64,000 nucleotides of DNA from an uncultured Pelagibacteraceae bacterium (GTDB lineage: Bacteria > Pseudomonadota > Alphaproteobacteria > Pelagibacterales > Pelagibacteraceae). Where the stretch lies: assembly GCA_902557385.1 (NCBI GenBank), contig CACDZF010000004.1, positions 1 to 64,000 on the forward strand, written 5' to 3'. Made by a program: the position numbers and the translations under genes. Under the pieces are notes generated by a model. It saw only the letters and a list, made by a program, of their open reading frames with translations. It ran no database searches and was not told where the DNA came from. Shown piece after piece: positions 51,525 through 62,186 of the stretch (within the stretch, counting starts at the first letter, position 1; every line of letters starts with the position of its first letter).

Positions 51525-53483
51525 TTGAGCAAACAACATAGAGAATTAGCTAACAGTATTAGATTTTTGTCAATAGATGCTGTGCAAAAGGCAAATTCTG
51601 GTCATCCAGGTATGCCAATGGGAATGGCAGATGTTGTAACTGTTTTGTATAAAAATTTTTTAAAATTTAACCCAAAAAACCCTAATTGGTTAAACAGAGA
51701 TAGATTTGTATTATCAGCTGGACATGGGTCAATGTTGCTTTACTCGCTTCTTTACTTAACTGGTTATAAAAGTATTTCAATTGAAGATATTAAAAATTTT
51801 AGACAATTAAACTCCATCTGCGCAGGACATCCTGAATACCATGCTGGCTCAGGAATTGAAACTACAACTGGGCCACTAGGACAAGGTATTGCAAATGCAG
51901 TAGGATTTGCATTAGCGGGTGAAATTTTAAAAGAAAAGCTTGGTAAAAATATATTTAATCACAAAACGTATGTGCTTGCTGGGGATGGTTGTTTAATGGA
52001 AGGAATAAGCCATGAAGCTTTAAGCCTTGCAGGTCATTTAAAACTTAAAAATTTAATAATGCTTTTTGATAATAATTCAATTTCAATCGATGGGCCTACC
52101 AGTTTAGCAGTTTCAGATAACTATAAAAAAAGATTCAATGGTTATGGATGGGATTACTTAGATATAGATGGACACAATGAAAAACAAATATTTAATGCAA
52201 TTAAAAAAGTTCAAAAAGCAAAAAAACCAACTGTAATTTCATGTAAAACTAAAATTGGCTACGGTTCACCCAATAAATCTGGAAGTGCATCATCACACGG
52301 AAGCCCTTTAGGTGAAGATGAAATAAACTTGGTAAGAAAAAAATTAAAATGGAGTTATAAGCCTTTTGAAATACCAAAACATATACTAGATGTCTGGAGA
52401 AATATCGGAAACAAAGGTTTAAAAGAAGAAGAAAAATGGAAAAAAAACTACAATAAGAAAAAAACTCTTTTGAATAAATTTTTTAAGAATAATTTAAAAA
52501 ATATTTTTGAAGATCAAAAGAAAAATCTTATTAAAAATCAAGAAGATATTGCTACAAGAAAATCATCAGAAAAAATTTTAAATAGTCTTATTAAAGAAAA
52601 TCAAAATATTATAGGAGGGTCGGCAGACCTCGCTGGCTCAAACAATACAAAAACAAAATATCATGAGATAATTAAACCTAATAATTTTAAAGGTAATTAT
52701 ATTCACTACGGAGTAAGAGAACATGCTATGTGTGGTATTATGAATGGGATAGCACTACACAGTGGGCTAATACCCTATGGAGGAACATTTCTAATTTTTA
52801 GTGACTATTGTAAACCTTCAATAAGATTATCAGCAATTATGAAACAAAGAGTTTTGTATATTATGACTCACGACTCTATTGGACTTGGAGAAGATGGGCC
52901 TACACATCAACCAATAGAACAATTATCCGGTTTAAGATCAATTCCCAATTTAAATGTTTTTAGACCTGCCGATACAATGGAAACTTATGAGTGTTGGCAG
53001 CTTGCACTAGAAAGCTACAAGTCTCCGAGCATACTTGCGCTAACTAGGCAAAAAATTAATCAAGTTCGAAAAGAATTAGCCAATAAAAATCTCTGTTCCT
53101 ATGGAGCCTACGAAATTTTTAGATCAAATAGTGATATTCAGCTAACTATCATGGCCAGTGGCTCAGAAGTGAGTTTAGCATTAGATGTTAGTCATAAATT
53201 AGCCACAGAAAACATTTATTCAAAAGTTATATCAGTTCCCTGCCAAGAGATATTTGAGCAGCAAAATAGTAATTATAAAAACAAAATTTTAAAAGAAACA
53301 AACTTAAATATAACAATAGAAGCTGGATCTACTGATAGTTGGAAAAAGTACATTGTGAACAAGGGTTTAAATTTTGGAATTGAAGACTTTGGAAGAAGTG
53401 CGCCCTATAAAGAAATATATAATTTTTTTGGTCTAACTGTTGAAAATATTGTAAATGAAACTAAGAAACTTATAAAAAACTAA
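51525..53483 (+). CDS. tkt: Transketolase
   Basis: RFLSIDAVQKANSGHPGMPMGMADV, LAGDGCLMEGISHEALSLAGHL, THDSIGLGEDGPTHQPIEQL; TTG start. Confidence 0.96.
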   Translation: MSKQHRELANSIRFLSIDAVQKANSGHPGMPMGMADVVTVLYKNFLKFNPKNPNWLNRDRFVLSAGHGSMLLYSLLYLTGYKSISIEDIKNFRQLNSICAGHPEYHAGSGIETTTGPLGQGIANAVGFALAGEILKEKLGKNIFNHKTYVLAGDGCLMEGISHEALSLAGHLKLKNLIMLFDNNSISIDGPTSLAVSDNYKKRFNGYGWDYLDIDGHNEKQIFNAIKKVQKAKKPTVISCKTKIGYGSPNKSGSASSHGSPLGEDEINLVRKKLKWSYKPFEIPKHILDVWRNIGNKGLKEEEKWKKNYNKKKTLLNKFFKNNLKNIFEDQKKNLIKNQEDIATRKSSEKILNSLIKENQNIIGGSADLAGSNNTKTKYHEIIKPNNFKGNYIHYGVREHAMCGIMNGIALHSGLIPYGGTFLIFSDYCKPSIRLSAIMKQRVLYIMTHDSIGLGEDGPTHQPIEQLSGLRSIPNLNVFRPADTMETYECWQLALESYKSPSILALTRQKINQVRKELANKNLCSYGAYEIFRSNSDIQLTIMASGSEVSLALDVSHKLATENIYSKVISVPCQEIFEQQNSNYKNKILKETNLNITIEAGSTDSWKKYIVNKGLNFGIEDFGRSAPYKEIYNFFGLTVENIVNETKKLIKN

Positions 53484-53485
53484 TT

Positions 53486-54478
53486 ATGACAATAAAAGTT
53501 GGGATTAACGGTCTTGGAAGAATAGGAAGAATGATAGTAAGAGCTATCACAGAAAATAAATATAAAGATATAGAAATTAAACACATAAATAATAGATCTA
53601 ATTCTGAAGTCAGTTCTTTATTATTAAAACACGATTCAATACATGGAAAATTAAAGGAAGACCTGAAATTTGATAAAAATAGTATAACACTAAATAATAA
53701 AAAAATTTCCTTTTCTCAAGAAACTAATATTGAAGATATTAAATGGAATAAACACAATGTAGATTATGTTTTTGAATGTACAGGAAAATTTAATTCTAAA
53801 GAAAAATTAAGTGATCATTTAAAAAATGGTGCAAAAAAAGTCATTGTATCTGCTCCATGTAAAAATGCGGATAAAACAATTGTGTATGGAGTAAATGAAA
53901 AGAGTCTTAACAAAAATGATAAAGTAATTTCAGGTGCATCTTGCACGACAAATTGTCTTGCCCCTGTTGTAAATATTTTAAACGATAATTTTGAAATAGA
54001 AAAAGGATTTATGACAACAATACATGCATTTACAAGTGACCAAAGAATTTTAGATAATTCTCACAAAGACCCAAGGAGAGCTAGATCTGCAAGTCAATCA
54101 ATAGTTCCAACTTCAACAGGCGCATCTAGAGCAATTGGAGAAATTATACCATCATTAAAAGGCAAACTTGAAGGTATTGCTATAAGAGTACCAACTCCAA
54201 ATGTTTCTTTAATAGAATTAGTATTTTGTACAAAAAAAGAGATAACAAAAGATAAAATTAACTCTAGCTTTGTTAAAACTTCAACAGGAGTGATCGATAT
54301 TACAGAAGAAAAATTAGTATCCGTTGATTTTAATCATAACCCATTTTCAGCAGTTATTGATGCTTCGTTAACTTGTGTGATTGGAAAAAACATGGGAAAA
54401 ATATCTGCTTGGTATGATAATGAGTGGGGCTTTTCCAATAGAATGTGCGACCTAGTAAGATATATTCATAAAATTTAG
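53486..54478 (+). CDS. gap: Glyceraldehyde-3-phosphate dehydrogenase
   Basis: KVGINGLGRIGRMIVRA, SGASCTTNCLAPVVNIL. Confidence 0.97.
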   Translation: MTIKVGINGLGRIGRMIVRAITENKYKDIEIKHINNRSNSEVSSLLLKHDSIHGKLKEDLKFDKNSITLNNKKISFSQETNIEDIKWNKHNVDYVFECTGKFNSKEKLSDHLKNGAKKVIVSAPCKNADKTIVYGVNEKSLNKNDKVISGASCTTNCLAPVVNILNDNFEIEKGFMTTIHAFTSDQRILDNSHKDPRRARSASQSIVPTSTGASRAIGEIIPSLKGKLEGIAIRVPTPNVSLIELVFCTKKEITKDKINSSFVKTSTGVIDITEEKLVSVDFNHNPFSAVIDASLTCVIGKNMGKISAWYDNEWGFSNRMCDLVRYIHKI

Positions 54479-54483
54479 TTTTT

Positions 54484-55674
54484 ATGAAAAATATTTTAAA
54501 TAAAAACCTAGATTTAAAAGGAAAAAAAGTTTTATTAAGAGTTGATTTAAATGTTCCAATGGAAAACGGAGCTATAACTGAAACTTCAAGAATAGAGAAA
54601 ATAATACCAACAATTAAACTTTTATTAGAAAAACAGGCTAAAATTATAATAATATCCCATATAGGAAGACCAAAAGGAATAGTGGTTGAAAAAATGTCTT
54701 TAAAGCCTATTTCGGAAAAATTATCTTTTTTACTTAATAAAGAAGTTTTTTTTAACAAAACTCCTATCAACGAGATTGCCATATCGGAAATAAATAAAAT
54801 TCAAAATGGCTCTATAATGATGTTGGAAAATATCCGATTTTACAAAGAAGAGGAGACAAATGAGATTGAATTTTCAAAAAAATTATCTTCATTAGGGAAT
54901 TTATATATAAATGATGCATTCTCTTGCTCACACAGATCACATGCGTCCGTTGAAGGAATTACAAAACATATACCTTCTTATTATGGTTTGCAGATTTCTG
55001 AAGAGATTAATGCTTTAAAAAAAATAACTTCAGAAATTGAAAAACCAATTTCGCTTATAATTGGAGGTTCAAAAATTTCGACAAAAATTAAAATAATTAA
55101 TAATTTAATAAAAAAATTTGACAATATTATAATTGTTGGAGGAATGGCAAACACGATGTTGAAACATTCGGGAATAAGTGTGGGAAAATCAATATGTGAG
55201 CATAAATGTGGTCCTTTAATAAAAGAAATTATAGAAAATGCAAAAAAACATAACTGTGAGATTACTATACCTACAGATGTCATTGTATCTAAAAACTTAG
55301 ATGGAAAAGGAAAAGAAAAAAATATAAATGAAATTGATGAAGATGAAATGATATTAGACATTGGGCCAAAAACAATATTATCTATCGAAGAAAAAATAAA
55401 TAATTCTAAGACTATATTATGGAACGGTCCAGCAGGATATTTTGAAAATCCAAATTTCCAAAATGGAACTAAAAAAATTTTAGAAATAATTTCCCAAAAA
55501 ACAACTGAAGATAAAATTTTTTCTGTAGCTGGAGGTGGAGAAACAGTTGCTGTAATAAATAAATTTAAAAAATTTGACTCATTTACATTTGTTTCAACCG
55601 CTGGTGGAGCCTTTTTAGAATACCTTGAAGGAAAAACTTTACCTGCTATAAAAGCATTAAATAAAAATGTCTGA
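54484..55674 (+). CDS. pgk: Phosphoglycerate kinase
   Basis: GKKVLLRVDLNVPMENGAI, NDAFSCSHRSHASVEGI, GPAGYFE. Confidence 0.97.
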   Translation: MKNILNKNLDLKGKKVLLRVDLNVPMENGAITETSRIEKIIPTIKLLLEKQAKIIIISHIGRPKGIVVEKMSLKPISEKLSFLLNKEVFFNKTPINEIAISEINKIQNGSIMMLENIRFYKEEETNEIEFSKKLSSLGNLYINDAFSCSHRSHASVEGITKHIPSYYGLQISEEINALKKITSEIEKPISLIIGGSKISTKIKIINNLIKKFDNIIIVGGMANTMLKHSGISVGKSICEHKCGPLIKEIIENAKKHNCEITIPTDVIVSKNLDGKGKEKNINEIDEDEMILDIGPKTILSIEEKINNSKTILWNGPAGYFENPNFQNGTKKILEIISQKTTEDKIFSVAGGGETVAVINKFKKFDSFTFVSTAGGAFLEYLEGKTLPAIKALNKNV

Positions 55675-56683
55675 ACTAAATAATATTGCTTTAAAGATTA
55701 TTGGCGACGGAAAAGGAATATTGGCTGCCGATGAAAGCACTGGAACAATGTCCAAGAGACTCGAAAATGTTAACATAGTATCAAGTGCCGAAAGTAGATT
55801 AACTTTTAGAGAAACACTTTTTAGTTCTGATAGCATGAAAACTTGTATCGGTGGAGTTATTCTTTATGATGAAACAATAAAACAAACTGGCTCTAATGGA
55901 AAAAAAATTCCAGAATTAATATCAAATGCAAGTTCAGTGCCTGGTATTAAAGTAGATACAGGAGCAAAAGTTTTAGCAAATTCATCAGATGAAAAAATTA
56001 CTGAAGGATTAGACGGTTTAAGAGAGAGGCTAAAAGAATATTACAAACTTGGGGCAAGATTTACCAAATGGAGAGCTGTGTATATAATTTCTAAAGATTG
56101 CCCTAGTAAATTATCAATTACCTCAAATGCTCATGCATTAGCTAGATATGCTGCATTAGCTCAAGAGAGTGGCATGGTTCCTATAGTGGAACCAGAAGTA
56201 TTAATGGATGGTAACCATACAGCGGAAGACTGTTTAAAGAAAACTTCTGAAGTAATTAAAAAATGTTATGATGAACTAATTCTTAACAAAATTGAACTAA
56301 AAGGAACAATATTAAAACCAAATATGATTTTACCAGGAAATAAATCTAAAGAAAAAATATCAAGTGAGGAAATTGCGAAATTAACCCTTGAGTGCCTTAA
56401 AGAATCTGTTCCAACTGAAGTGCCAGGTATAGCTTTCTTATCAGGAGGACAAACAGAGACAGAAGCAACTGAAAATTTAAACTCAATAAATAAACATAAT
56501 AACACAAATTTTATTATGACTTATTCGTACGGTAGAGCTCTGCAGCAAAGTGCATTAAAATTTTGGTCTAAAAACACCAAAGATATAAAAGGTACTCAAG
56601 CAACTTTCAATCATAGGGCTAAAATGTGCTCTTTAGCAACTCAAGGAAAATGGTCACAAGATATTGAAAAACAAGATAATTAA
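55667..56683 (+). CDS. Fructose-bisphosphate aldolase class I
   Basis: GKGILAADESTGTMSKRLENVNI, FTKWRAVYII, IVEPEVLMDGNH, LKPNMILPG. Confidence 0.95.
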   Translation: MSELNNIALKIIGDGKGILAADESTGTMSKRLENVNIVSSAESRLTFRETLFSSDSMKTCIGGVILYDETIKQTGSNGKKIPELISNASSVPGIKVDTGAKVLANSSDEKITEGLDGLRERLKEYYKLGARFTKWRAVYIISKDCPSKLSITSNAHALARYAALAQESGMVPIVEPEVLMDGNHTAEDCLKKTSEVIKKCYDELILNKIELKGTILKPNMILPGNKSKEKISSEEIAKLTLECLKESVPTEVPGIAFLSGGQTETEATENLNSINKHNNTNFIMTYSYGRALQQSALKFWSKNTKDIKGTQATFNHRAKMCSLATQGKWSQDIEKQDN

Positions 56684-57287
56684 AAAAAAATTTGTATATT
56701 TAATATCTCCAAACAAGATTAAAAATAATAGATTTTACAAGCAATTAGAAGATTTATTTAAAACCAAAAAAATTAGCTTTTTTCAATTAAGACTTAAGAG
56801 AGAAAGTAAAAAAAATATACTACTTATTGGAAAAAAGATAAGAAAAATTTGTAAAAAGTATAAGGTAAAGTTTATTATTAATGATGATCCTATTCTTGCA
56901 AAAAAATTAGTCTCGGATGGATGTCATCTTGGTCAAAAAGATATGAAATTTTTCAAGGCAAAAAAAATATTAAAAAATAAAACTATTGGTACTACTTGTC
57001 ATAATTCCTTAGCTCTTGTTAAAAAAGCTATTAAAAATAAAGCTAGCTATATAGCAATTGGAGCTTTTAATTCTTCAAGTACTAAAAAAGTTAAATTTAA
57101 AGCAAGCATGAAACTGTTAAAGGAGGTAAAAAGAATTACAAATATTCCTATAGTTGCTATAGGTGGAATAAATAATACAAATTATAAAAATCTTTTGTTG
57201 AATAAAGCTAACTTTTTAGCTATTTCAGGCTACATTTGGAAGAATATAAAATACAAACCATTAGAGGCAATTAAGAAATTAAAATGA
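56664..57287 (+). CDS. thiE: Thiamine-phosphate synthase (ThiE/TenI family)
   Basis: FFQLRLKRESKKN, FIINDDPILAKKLVSDGCHLGQKD, PIVAIGGINNTNY. Confidence 0.88.
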   Translation: MKNKIIKKKFVYLISPNKIKNNRFYKQLEDLFKTKKISFFQLRLKRESKKNILLIGKKIRKICKKYKVKFIINDDPILAKKLVSDGCHLGQKDMKFFKAKKILKNKTIGTTCHNSLALVKKAIKNKASYIAIGAFNSSSTKKVKFKASMKLLKEVKRITNIPIVAIGGINNTNYKNLLLNKANFLAISGYIWKNIKYKPLEAIKKLK

Positions 57288-57844
57288 AAATATCTGGAAA
57301 TGAAATAAGGGTTGGAATGCTATTAGAGCATAAAGATGATTTGTGGCTGGTTCTTAAAACTCAACATGTAAAACCAGGAAAAGGTGGGGCTTTCGCTCAG
57401 GTAGAAATGAAAAGTATTAACAAAAATACTAAACTTAATGAAAGATTTAGATCAAGCGACACTTTAGAGAAAGCGTCTTTAGAAGAAATTAAATTTAATT
57501 TTTTATACGAAGATGAAACAGATTATTATTTTATGAACCCTAAATCATTTGAACAAATAAATATTAAAAAAGATATAGTAGGAGAAAAAGGTAAAATGTT
57601 AATAGAAAATCTGGAAGTAAATATAAGTTTTTATAATGAAAAACCTTTATCGGTTCAACTTCCCAATCAAGTTACATGTAAGGTTGAAAATACAGATGTT
57701 GCTTTAAAAGGCCAAACAGTCTCTTCATCTTATAAACCTGCAACTCTTACTAATGGAATTAACATTCAAGTTCCACCCTTTATTGAAAGCGAAGACGAAA
57801 TAATAGTTGATACAAGAACAATTGAATATATTAAAAAAGTTTAA
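57284..57844 (+). CDS. efp: Elongation factor P
   Basis: MKISGNEIRVGMLLEHKDDLWLVLKTQHVKPGKGGAFAQVEMKSI. Confidence 0.96.
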   Translation: MKISGNEIRVGMLLEHKDDLWLVLKTQHVKPGKGGAFAQVEMKSINKNTKLNERFRSSDTLEKASLEEIKFNFLYEDETDYYFMNPKSFEQINIKKDIVGEKGKMLIENLEVNISFYNEKPLSVQLPNQVTCKVENTDVALKGQTVSSSYKPATLTNGINIQVPPFIESEDEIIVDTRTIEYIKKV

Positions 57845-57849
57845 ATATT

Positions 57850-58593
57850 ATGAATTCAATTTCTCCCAATTTAAATATTATGATCAAAGCAAGCCAAAAA
57901 GCTTCAAAAAATTTGATTAGAGATTTTGGAGAACTTGAAAAATTACAAGTATCTGTAAAAGGTCCATCAGATTTTGTTTCTAATGCAGATACAAAAGCAG
58001 AAAAAATTATCATAGAGGAGTTATCTAAAGCAAAAAAAAATTTTTCAATAATAAGTGAAGAAGATGGTTCAAAAGTTAATCAAGATAAAAATAATATTTG
58101 GATAATTGATCCTATTGATGGAACAACAAATTTTTTACATGGAGTTCCTCATTTTGCAATCTCGATAGCTTTGAAATCTAATAATGAGATTGTTTCTGGA
58201 TTAATTTATGATCCTATAAAAGATGAAATGTTTTATGCCGAAAAAAATAGTGGTGCTTTTTTTAATAATCATAGAATAAGAGTTTCAAACAAAAAAGAAA
58301 TCAATAGCTGTTTATTTGCTACTGGTGGTAAAGATTACAACAAAAAAATAGATTTAAATATTAGACGAACTGGAAGTGCGGCATTAGATATGGCTTATGT
58401 GGCATCTGGCAGATATGATGGATATTTTCAAAAAAATCTTAACTTATGGGATATTGCTGCTGGAGTCATATTGGTTAAAGAAGCTGGGGGTATAGTTAAT
58501 GAAATTGATATTTCTCAAAACAAAAACATAAAAATAACTGCAGCTAGCAGTGCCATAAATGAAAAAATGCTTGAAAAATTATCTAACTTTTAA
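57850..58593 (+). CDS. suhB: Inositol monophosphatase family protein
   Basis: [48 protein letters not shown]. Confidence 0.94.
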   Translation: MNSISPNLNIMIKASQKASKNLIRDFGELEKLQVSVKGPSDFVSNADTKAEKIIIEELSKAKKNFSIISEEDGSKVNQDKNNIWIIDPIDGTTNFLHGVPHFAISIALKSNNEIVSGLIYDPIKDEMFYAEKNSGAFFNNHRIRVSNKKEINSCLFATGGKDYNKKIDLNIRRTGSAALDMAYVASGRYDGYFQKNLNLWDIAAGVILVKEAGGIVNEIDISQNKNIKITAASSAINEKMLEKLSNF

Positions 58594-58628
58594 TTGTTTT
58601 CCTGTTTTCTTTTGTTATAAGTCTCGTT

Positions 58629-58859
58629 ATGAAAAAAGACATACACCCTAACTATCACAAGATCAAAGTTGAAATGACTGATGGCAGTCAGTTTGAAACT
58701 AGATCAACATGGGGATCTGAAGGTGAAGTTCTAAAATTAGAAATAGATCCAAAATCTCATTCAGCATGGACTGGGGGCAAACAAAAATTATTGGATAAGG
58801 GTCGTGTAAGTAAATTCAATAAAAAATTTCAAAATTTTAGAGTAGATAAAAAAAGTTAA
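58629..58859 (+). CDS. rpmE: 50S ribosomal protein L31 (Cys-free form)
   Basis: [28 protein letters not shown] ... [12 protein letters not shown]; no Cys. Confidence 0.94.
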   Translation: MKKDIHPNYHKIKVEMTDGSQFETRSTWGSEGEVLKLEIDPKSHSAWTGGKQKLLDKGRVSKFNKKFQNFRVDKKS

Positions 58860-59447
58860 ATGTCAAACGCACCATTAATGCCAATGGCAACAGCTGTTTG
58901 GTTAGTTGAAAATACCACATTAACTTTTAGACAAATTGCTGAATTTTGTAAACTGCATGAAGTTGAGATTCAAGGTATTGCCGATGGTGAGGTTGCAAAA
59001 GGTATAATTGCTTATAATCCAATTATAGCAGGCCAGCTAACAAAAGAAGAAATTGAGCTTTCTTCTAAAGATACTAATAGACCTTTGCAAATTCAAAATA
59101 CTGATATTAAAATTTCTTCTGAAAATAAAAAGATAAAGAAATATGTCCCATTGTCCAAAAGGCAAGATAAACCAGACTCTGCACTTTGGCTTATAAAACA
59201 TCATTCAATTTTAAAAGACTCACAAGTAGCAAAATTAGTAGGCATAACAAAAAATTCTGTGGTCGCTATAAGAAATAAAAGCTACTGGAACTTTAATAAC
59301 TTAAATGCAAAAGATCCAGTTGCAATGAATTTGTTTACTCAAAAAAATCTAACTGAAGCAATAGAAAAAGCAGAAAGAAGAATAAAAAGAGAAAAAAAGG
59401 AAAAAGAAAAGGCTAAACAGTCTACAAAGATTAATAATGATCAATAA
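58860..59447 (+). CDS. DUF1013 / TrcR-like cell cycle transcriptional regulator
   Basis: PLMPMATAVWLVENTTLTFRQIAEFCKLHEVEIQGIADGEVAKGI. Confidence 0.88.
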   Translation: MSNAPLMPMATAVWLVENTTLTFRQIAEFCKLHEVEIQGIADGEVAKGIIAYNPIIAGQLTKEEIELSSKDTNRPLQIQNTDIKISSENKKIKKYVPLSKRQDKPDSALWLIKHHSILKDSQVAKLVGITKNSVVAIRNKSYWNFNNLNAKDPVAMNLFTQKNLTEAIEKAERRIKREKKEKEKAKQSTKINNDQ

Positions 59448-59503
59448 ATTTAATAGACATAAAAAATATAAAATGTTAATTACTCATTTTTTTGGAGGTA
59501 TTT

Positions 59504-59698
59504 ATTAAAATAGAAGTTAAAGATAATAACGTTGAACAGGCCCTTAGAGTTTTAAAAAGAAAATTACAAAGGGATGGGTTTTTTAAAATTATAAAACTAA
59601 AAAATACTTACGAAAAACCATCCGAAAAGAAAAAAAGGATTCTACAAGAGAACATTAAGAGAGTTAAAAAACTTAATAAACTTAAAAACAGAATTTAA
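59504..59698 (+). CDS. rpsU: 30S ribosomal protein S21, probable ATT start
   Basis: IKIEVKDNNVEQALRVLKRKLQRDGFFKIIKLKNTYEKPSEKKK; GGAGG at 59494-59498; see finding for start codon. Confidence 0.85.
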   Translation: MKIEVKDNNVEQALRVLKRKLQRDGFFKIIKLKNTYEKPSEKKKRILQENIKRVKKLNKLKNRI

Positions 59699-59701
59699 TA
59701 T

Positions 59702-59778
<77 letters not shown>

Positions 59779-59785
59779 ATTTACT

Positions 59786-60478
59786 TTAAAGCGAAAAATT
59801 AGATTTTTTAGAATCTGATAAAAATCCTTTTACTGTATCAACTGTAAGTCTTTGAAAACTTTTTCCAAATTTTTCTATTTTTTCGATAATAGTTGGAGGA
59901 ACGGTAATAATATGACAGTTAATATTTTTTGCCTGTAAATAATTATATGGCTCCCTAGTGCTTGCCCAAAGAATTTCTACATTTTTAAATTTTTTAGATA
60001 ATTTAATACTACTTTTAAACTCCGGCAAAGGATCCTTTCCCACATCAGCCATTCTTCCAGCAAATATAGAAATAATGACTTTTGTTTTTTTATCTATTTT
60101 TTTTAAAATTTTCATAGTTTGTTGAGCTGTATAGACTGCGGTAATATTTAATTTAATTTTTTCTTTATTTAACTCATGTATCACTTTTCCCATAAATTTT
60201 CCTTTTGAATTGGTCACTGGTACCTTTACATAAACGTTTCTGCCCCATTTACTTATTTTTAAACCCTGTCTAATCATATTTTTTTCATCATCTGCGAAAA
60301 CTTCACAAGATACGGGCTTGTTGGTTAATTTAAGAATTTTTTTACTATAGGAGCTATAATCTTTTGCACCAGCTTTTCTCATTAAGGATGGATTTGTAGT
60401 AAAACCTTTAACAATATTCTTTTTATTGAATTTTTTTATTTCTCTTATATCAGCAATATCACAAAATATTTTAGTCAA
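59786..60478 (-). CDS. tal: Transaldolase family protein (short form)
   Basis: IFCDIADIREIKKFNKKNIVKGFTTNPSLMRKAG, YVKVPVTN, LNITAVYTAQQ. Confidence 0.9.
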   Translation of the reverse strand: MTKIFCDIADIREIKKFNKKNIVKGFTTNPSLMRKAGAKDYSSYSKKILKLTNKPVSCEVFADDEKNMIRQGLKISKWGRNVYVKVPVTNSKGKFMGKVIHELNKEKIKLNITAVYTAQQTMKILKKIDKKTKVIISIFAGRMADVGKDPLPEFKSSIKLSKKFKNVEILWASTREPYNYLQAKNINCHIITVPPTIIEKIEKFGKSFQRLTVDTVKGFLSDSKKSNFSL

Positions 60479-60479
60479 T

Positions 60480-61874
60480 TTATAAATTTTTAATAATGTC
60501 TTCTGTCATTTTTTTTGCATCTGCAAACAACATTAAGGTATTATCCCTGTAGAATAAATCATTATCTATGCCTGCATATCCTGGAGATAAGCTTCTTTTT
60601 ACAAATAAAACTGATTTACTTTTTTCTACATCTAATATTGGCATACCATAAATTGGGCTTTGTGGGTCTGTTTTAGCAACAGGATTAGTAACATCATTTG
60701 CGCCTATTACATATGCAACATCACAATTAGCAAAATCATTATTTATCTCTTCTAGTTCGAATACTTCATCGTAAGGAACATTGGCTTCCGCTAATAAAAC
60801 GTTCATATGTCCTGGCATTCTACCTGCCACAGGATGAATTGCATAAGTAACTTTAACACCATTTTTTTTTAAGGCATCTACCATCTCTCTTAAGGCATGT
60901 TGTGCTTGAGCAACTGCCATTCCATATCCTGGAACAATTATAACAGAAGATGCATTCTTCATTAAAAATGCTGCATCATCCGCATTTCCATTCTTAACTG
61001 GTTTCTGTTCTTTAGATGTATTTTTAGTTTTATCGTCTGTCGCTCCCCACCCTCCTAGGATAACATTAAAAAAGGATCTATTCATACCTTTACACATTAT
61101 GTAAGATAAAATTGCACCAGAAGAGCCTACTAGGGCACCAGTAATAATTAATGCTGTGTTTTCTAAAGTAAATCCAATACCGGCAGCAGCCCATCCTGAA
61201 TATGAGTTTAGCATTGATATTACAACAGGCATATCAGCTCCACCAATTGGAATAATTAATAAAACTCCAACTAAGAATGAGATGACAATGATTGTCCAAA
61301 AAAAAGTATCAATTTGAGTTCTACATAAATAAACTATTAAACCTACCAGGGCTAGTCCAAGAGCTAAATTTAAATAGTGTTGACCTACAAAAGTAATTGG
61401 GGAGCCAGACATAATCCCTCTTAATTTTAAAAATGCAATTATTGATCCGGTAAAAGTTATTGCTCCTATTGAAGCGCCCAACGACATTTCAATCAAACTT
61501 GCTATTTTGATATCACCAGGTGTACCTAAATTGAAAGCTATTGGATTTAAAAAAGCTGAAATTGCTACAAAAACTGCTGCAAGACCAACCAAACTATGAA
61601 ATCCCGCAACTAATTCTGGCATTGCTGTCATTGGTATTTTGAAAGCAATAAAAGCTCCAATAGAACCACCAATTAGTAAAAAAACTAATAAAAATATAAA
61701 GCCTGTTGAGAAATTTCCTACTGATAAAATTGTAACGCCAATTGCTATCGCCATCCCAATTATACCATATAAGTTACCTTGCCTTGAGGTCTCAGGAGAT
61801 GATAATCCACGAAGAGCTAAAATAAATAATACACCAGATATTAAATAAAATATTGCTAATAAATTTGCTGACAT
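60480..61874 (-). CDS. pntB: NAD(P) transhydrogenase subunit beta
   Basis: VIIVPGYGMAVAQAQHALREMVDAL, IHPVAGRMPGHMNVLLAEANVPYD. Confidence 0.97.
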   Translation of the reverse strand: MSANLLAIFYLISGVLFILALRGLSSPETSRQGNLYGIIGMAIAIGVTILSVGNFSTGFIFLLVFLLIGGSIGAFIAFKIPMTAMPELVAGFHSLVGLAAVFVAISAFLNPIAFNLGTPGDIKIASLIEMSLGASIGAITFTGSIIAFLKLRGIMSGSPITFVGQHYLNLALGLALVGLIVYLCRTQIDTFFWTIIVISFLVGVLLIIPIGGADMPVVISMLNSYSGWAAAGIGFTLENTALIITGALVGSSGAILSYIMCKGMNRSFFNVILGGWGATDDKTKNTSKEQKPVKNGNADDAAFLMKNASSVIIVPGYGMAVAQAQHALREMVDALKKNGVKVTYAIHPVAGRMPGHMNVLLAEANVPYDEVFELEEINNDFANCDVAYVIGANDVTNPVAKTDPQSPIYGMPILDVEKSKSVLFVKRSLSPGYAGIDNDLFYRDNTLMLFADAKKMTEDIIKNL

Positions 61875-61876
61875 AA

Positions 61877-62185
61877 TTATTTATCTTTTTTTTTTTTTTT
61901 ATACATTGCGAGCATTCTTTGAGTTACTAAAAACCCGCCAAATATATTTATCGCTGCAAGAATTATTGCTAAGTATCCATAAATACTAGCTGTATCAAAT
62001 ATCTTTTCAGTATCACTTGCTAGAGCTGCAATTATTGCACCTACAATTATTACTGACGATATTGCATTTGTTACAGACATAAGAGGAGTATGAAGAGATG
62101 GTGTTACACTCCACACAACATAGTAGCCAATAAAAATTGACAAAATAAAAATACTTAATCTAAATACAAAAGGATCTATTTCCAT
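61877..62185 (-). CDS. NAD(P) transhydrogenase subunit alpha 2 (TM part)
   Basis: VVWSVTPSLHTPLMSVTNAISSVIIVGAI; NIFGGFLVTQRMLAMYKKK. Confidence 0.95.
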   Translation of the reverse strand: MEIDPFVFRLSIFILSIFIGYYVVWSVTPSLHTPLMSVTNAISSVIIVGAIIAALASDTEKIFDTASIYGYLAIILAAINIFGGFLVTQRMLAMYKKKKKDK

Positions 62186-62186
62186 A

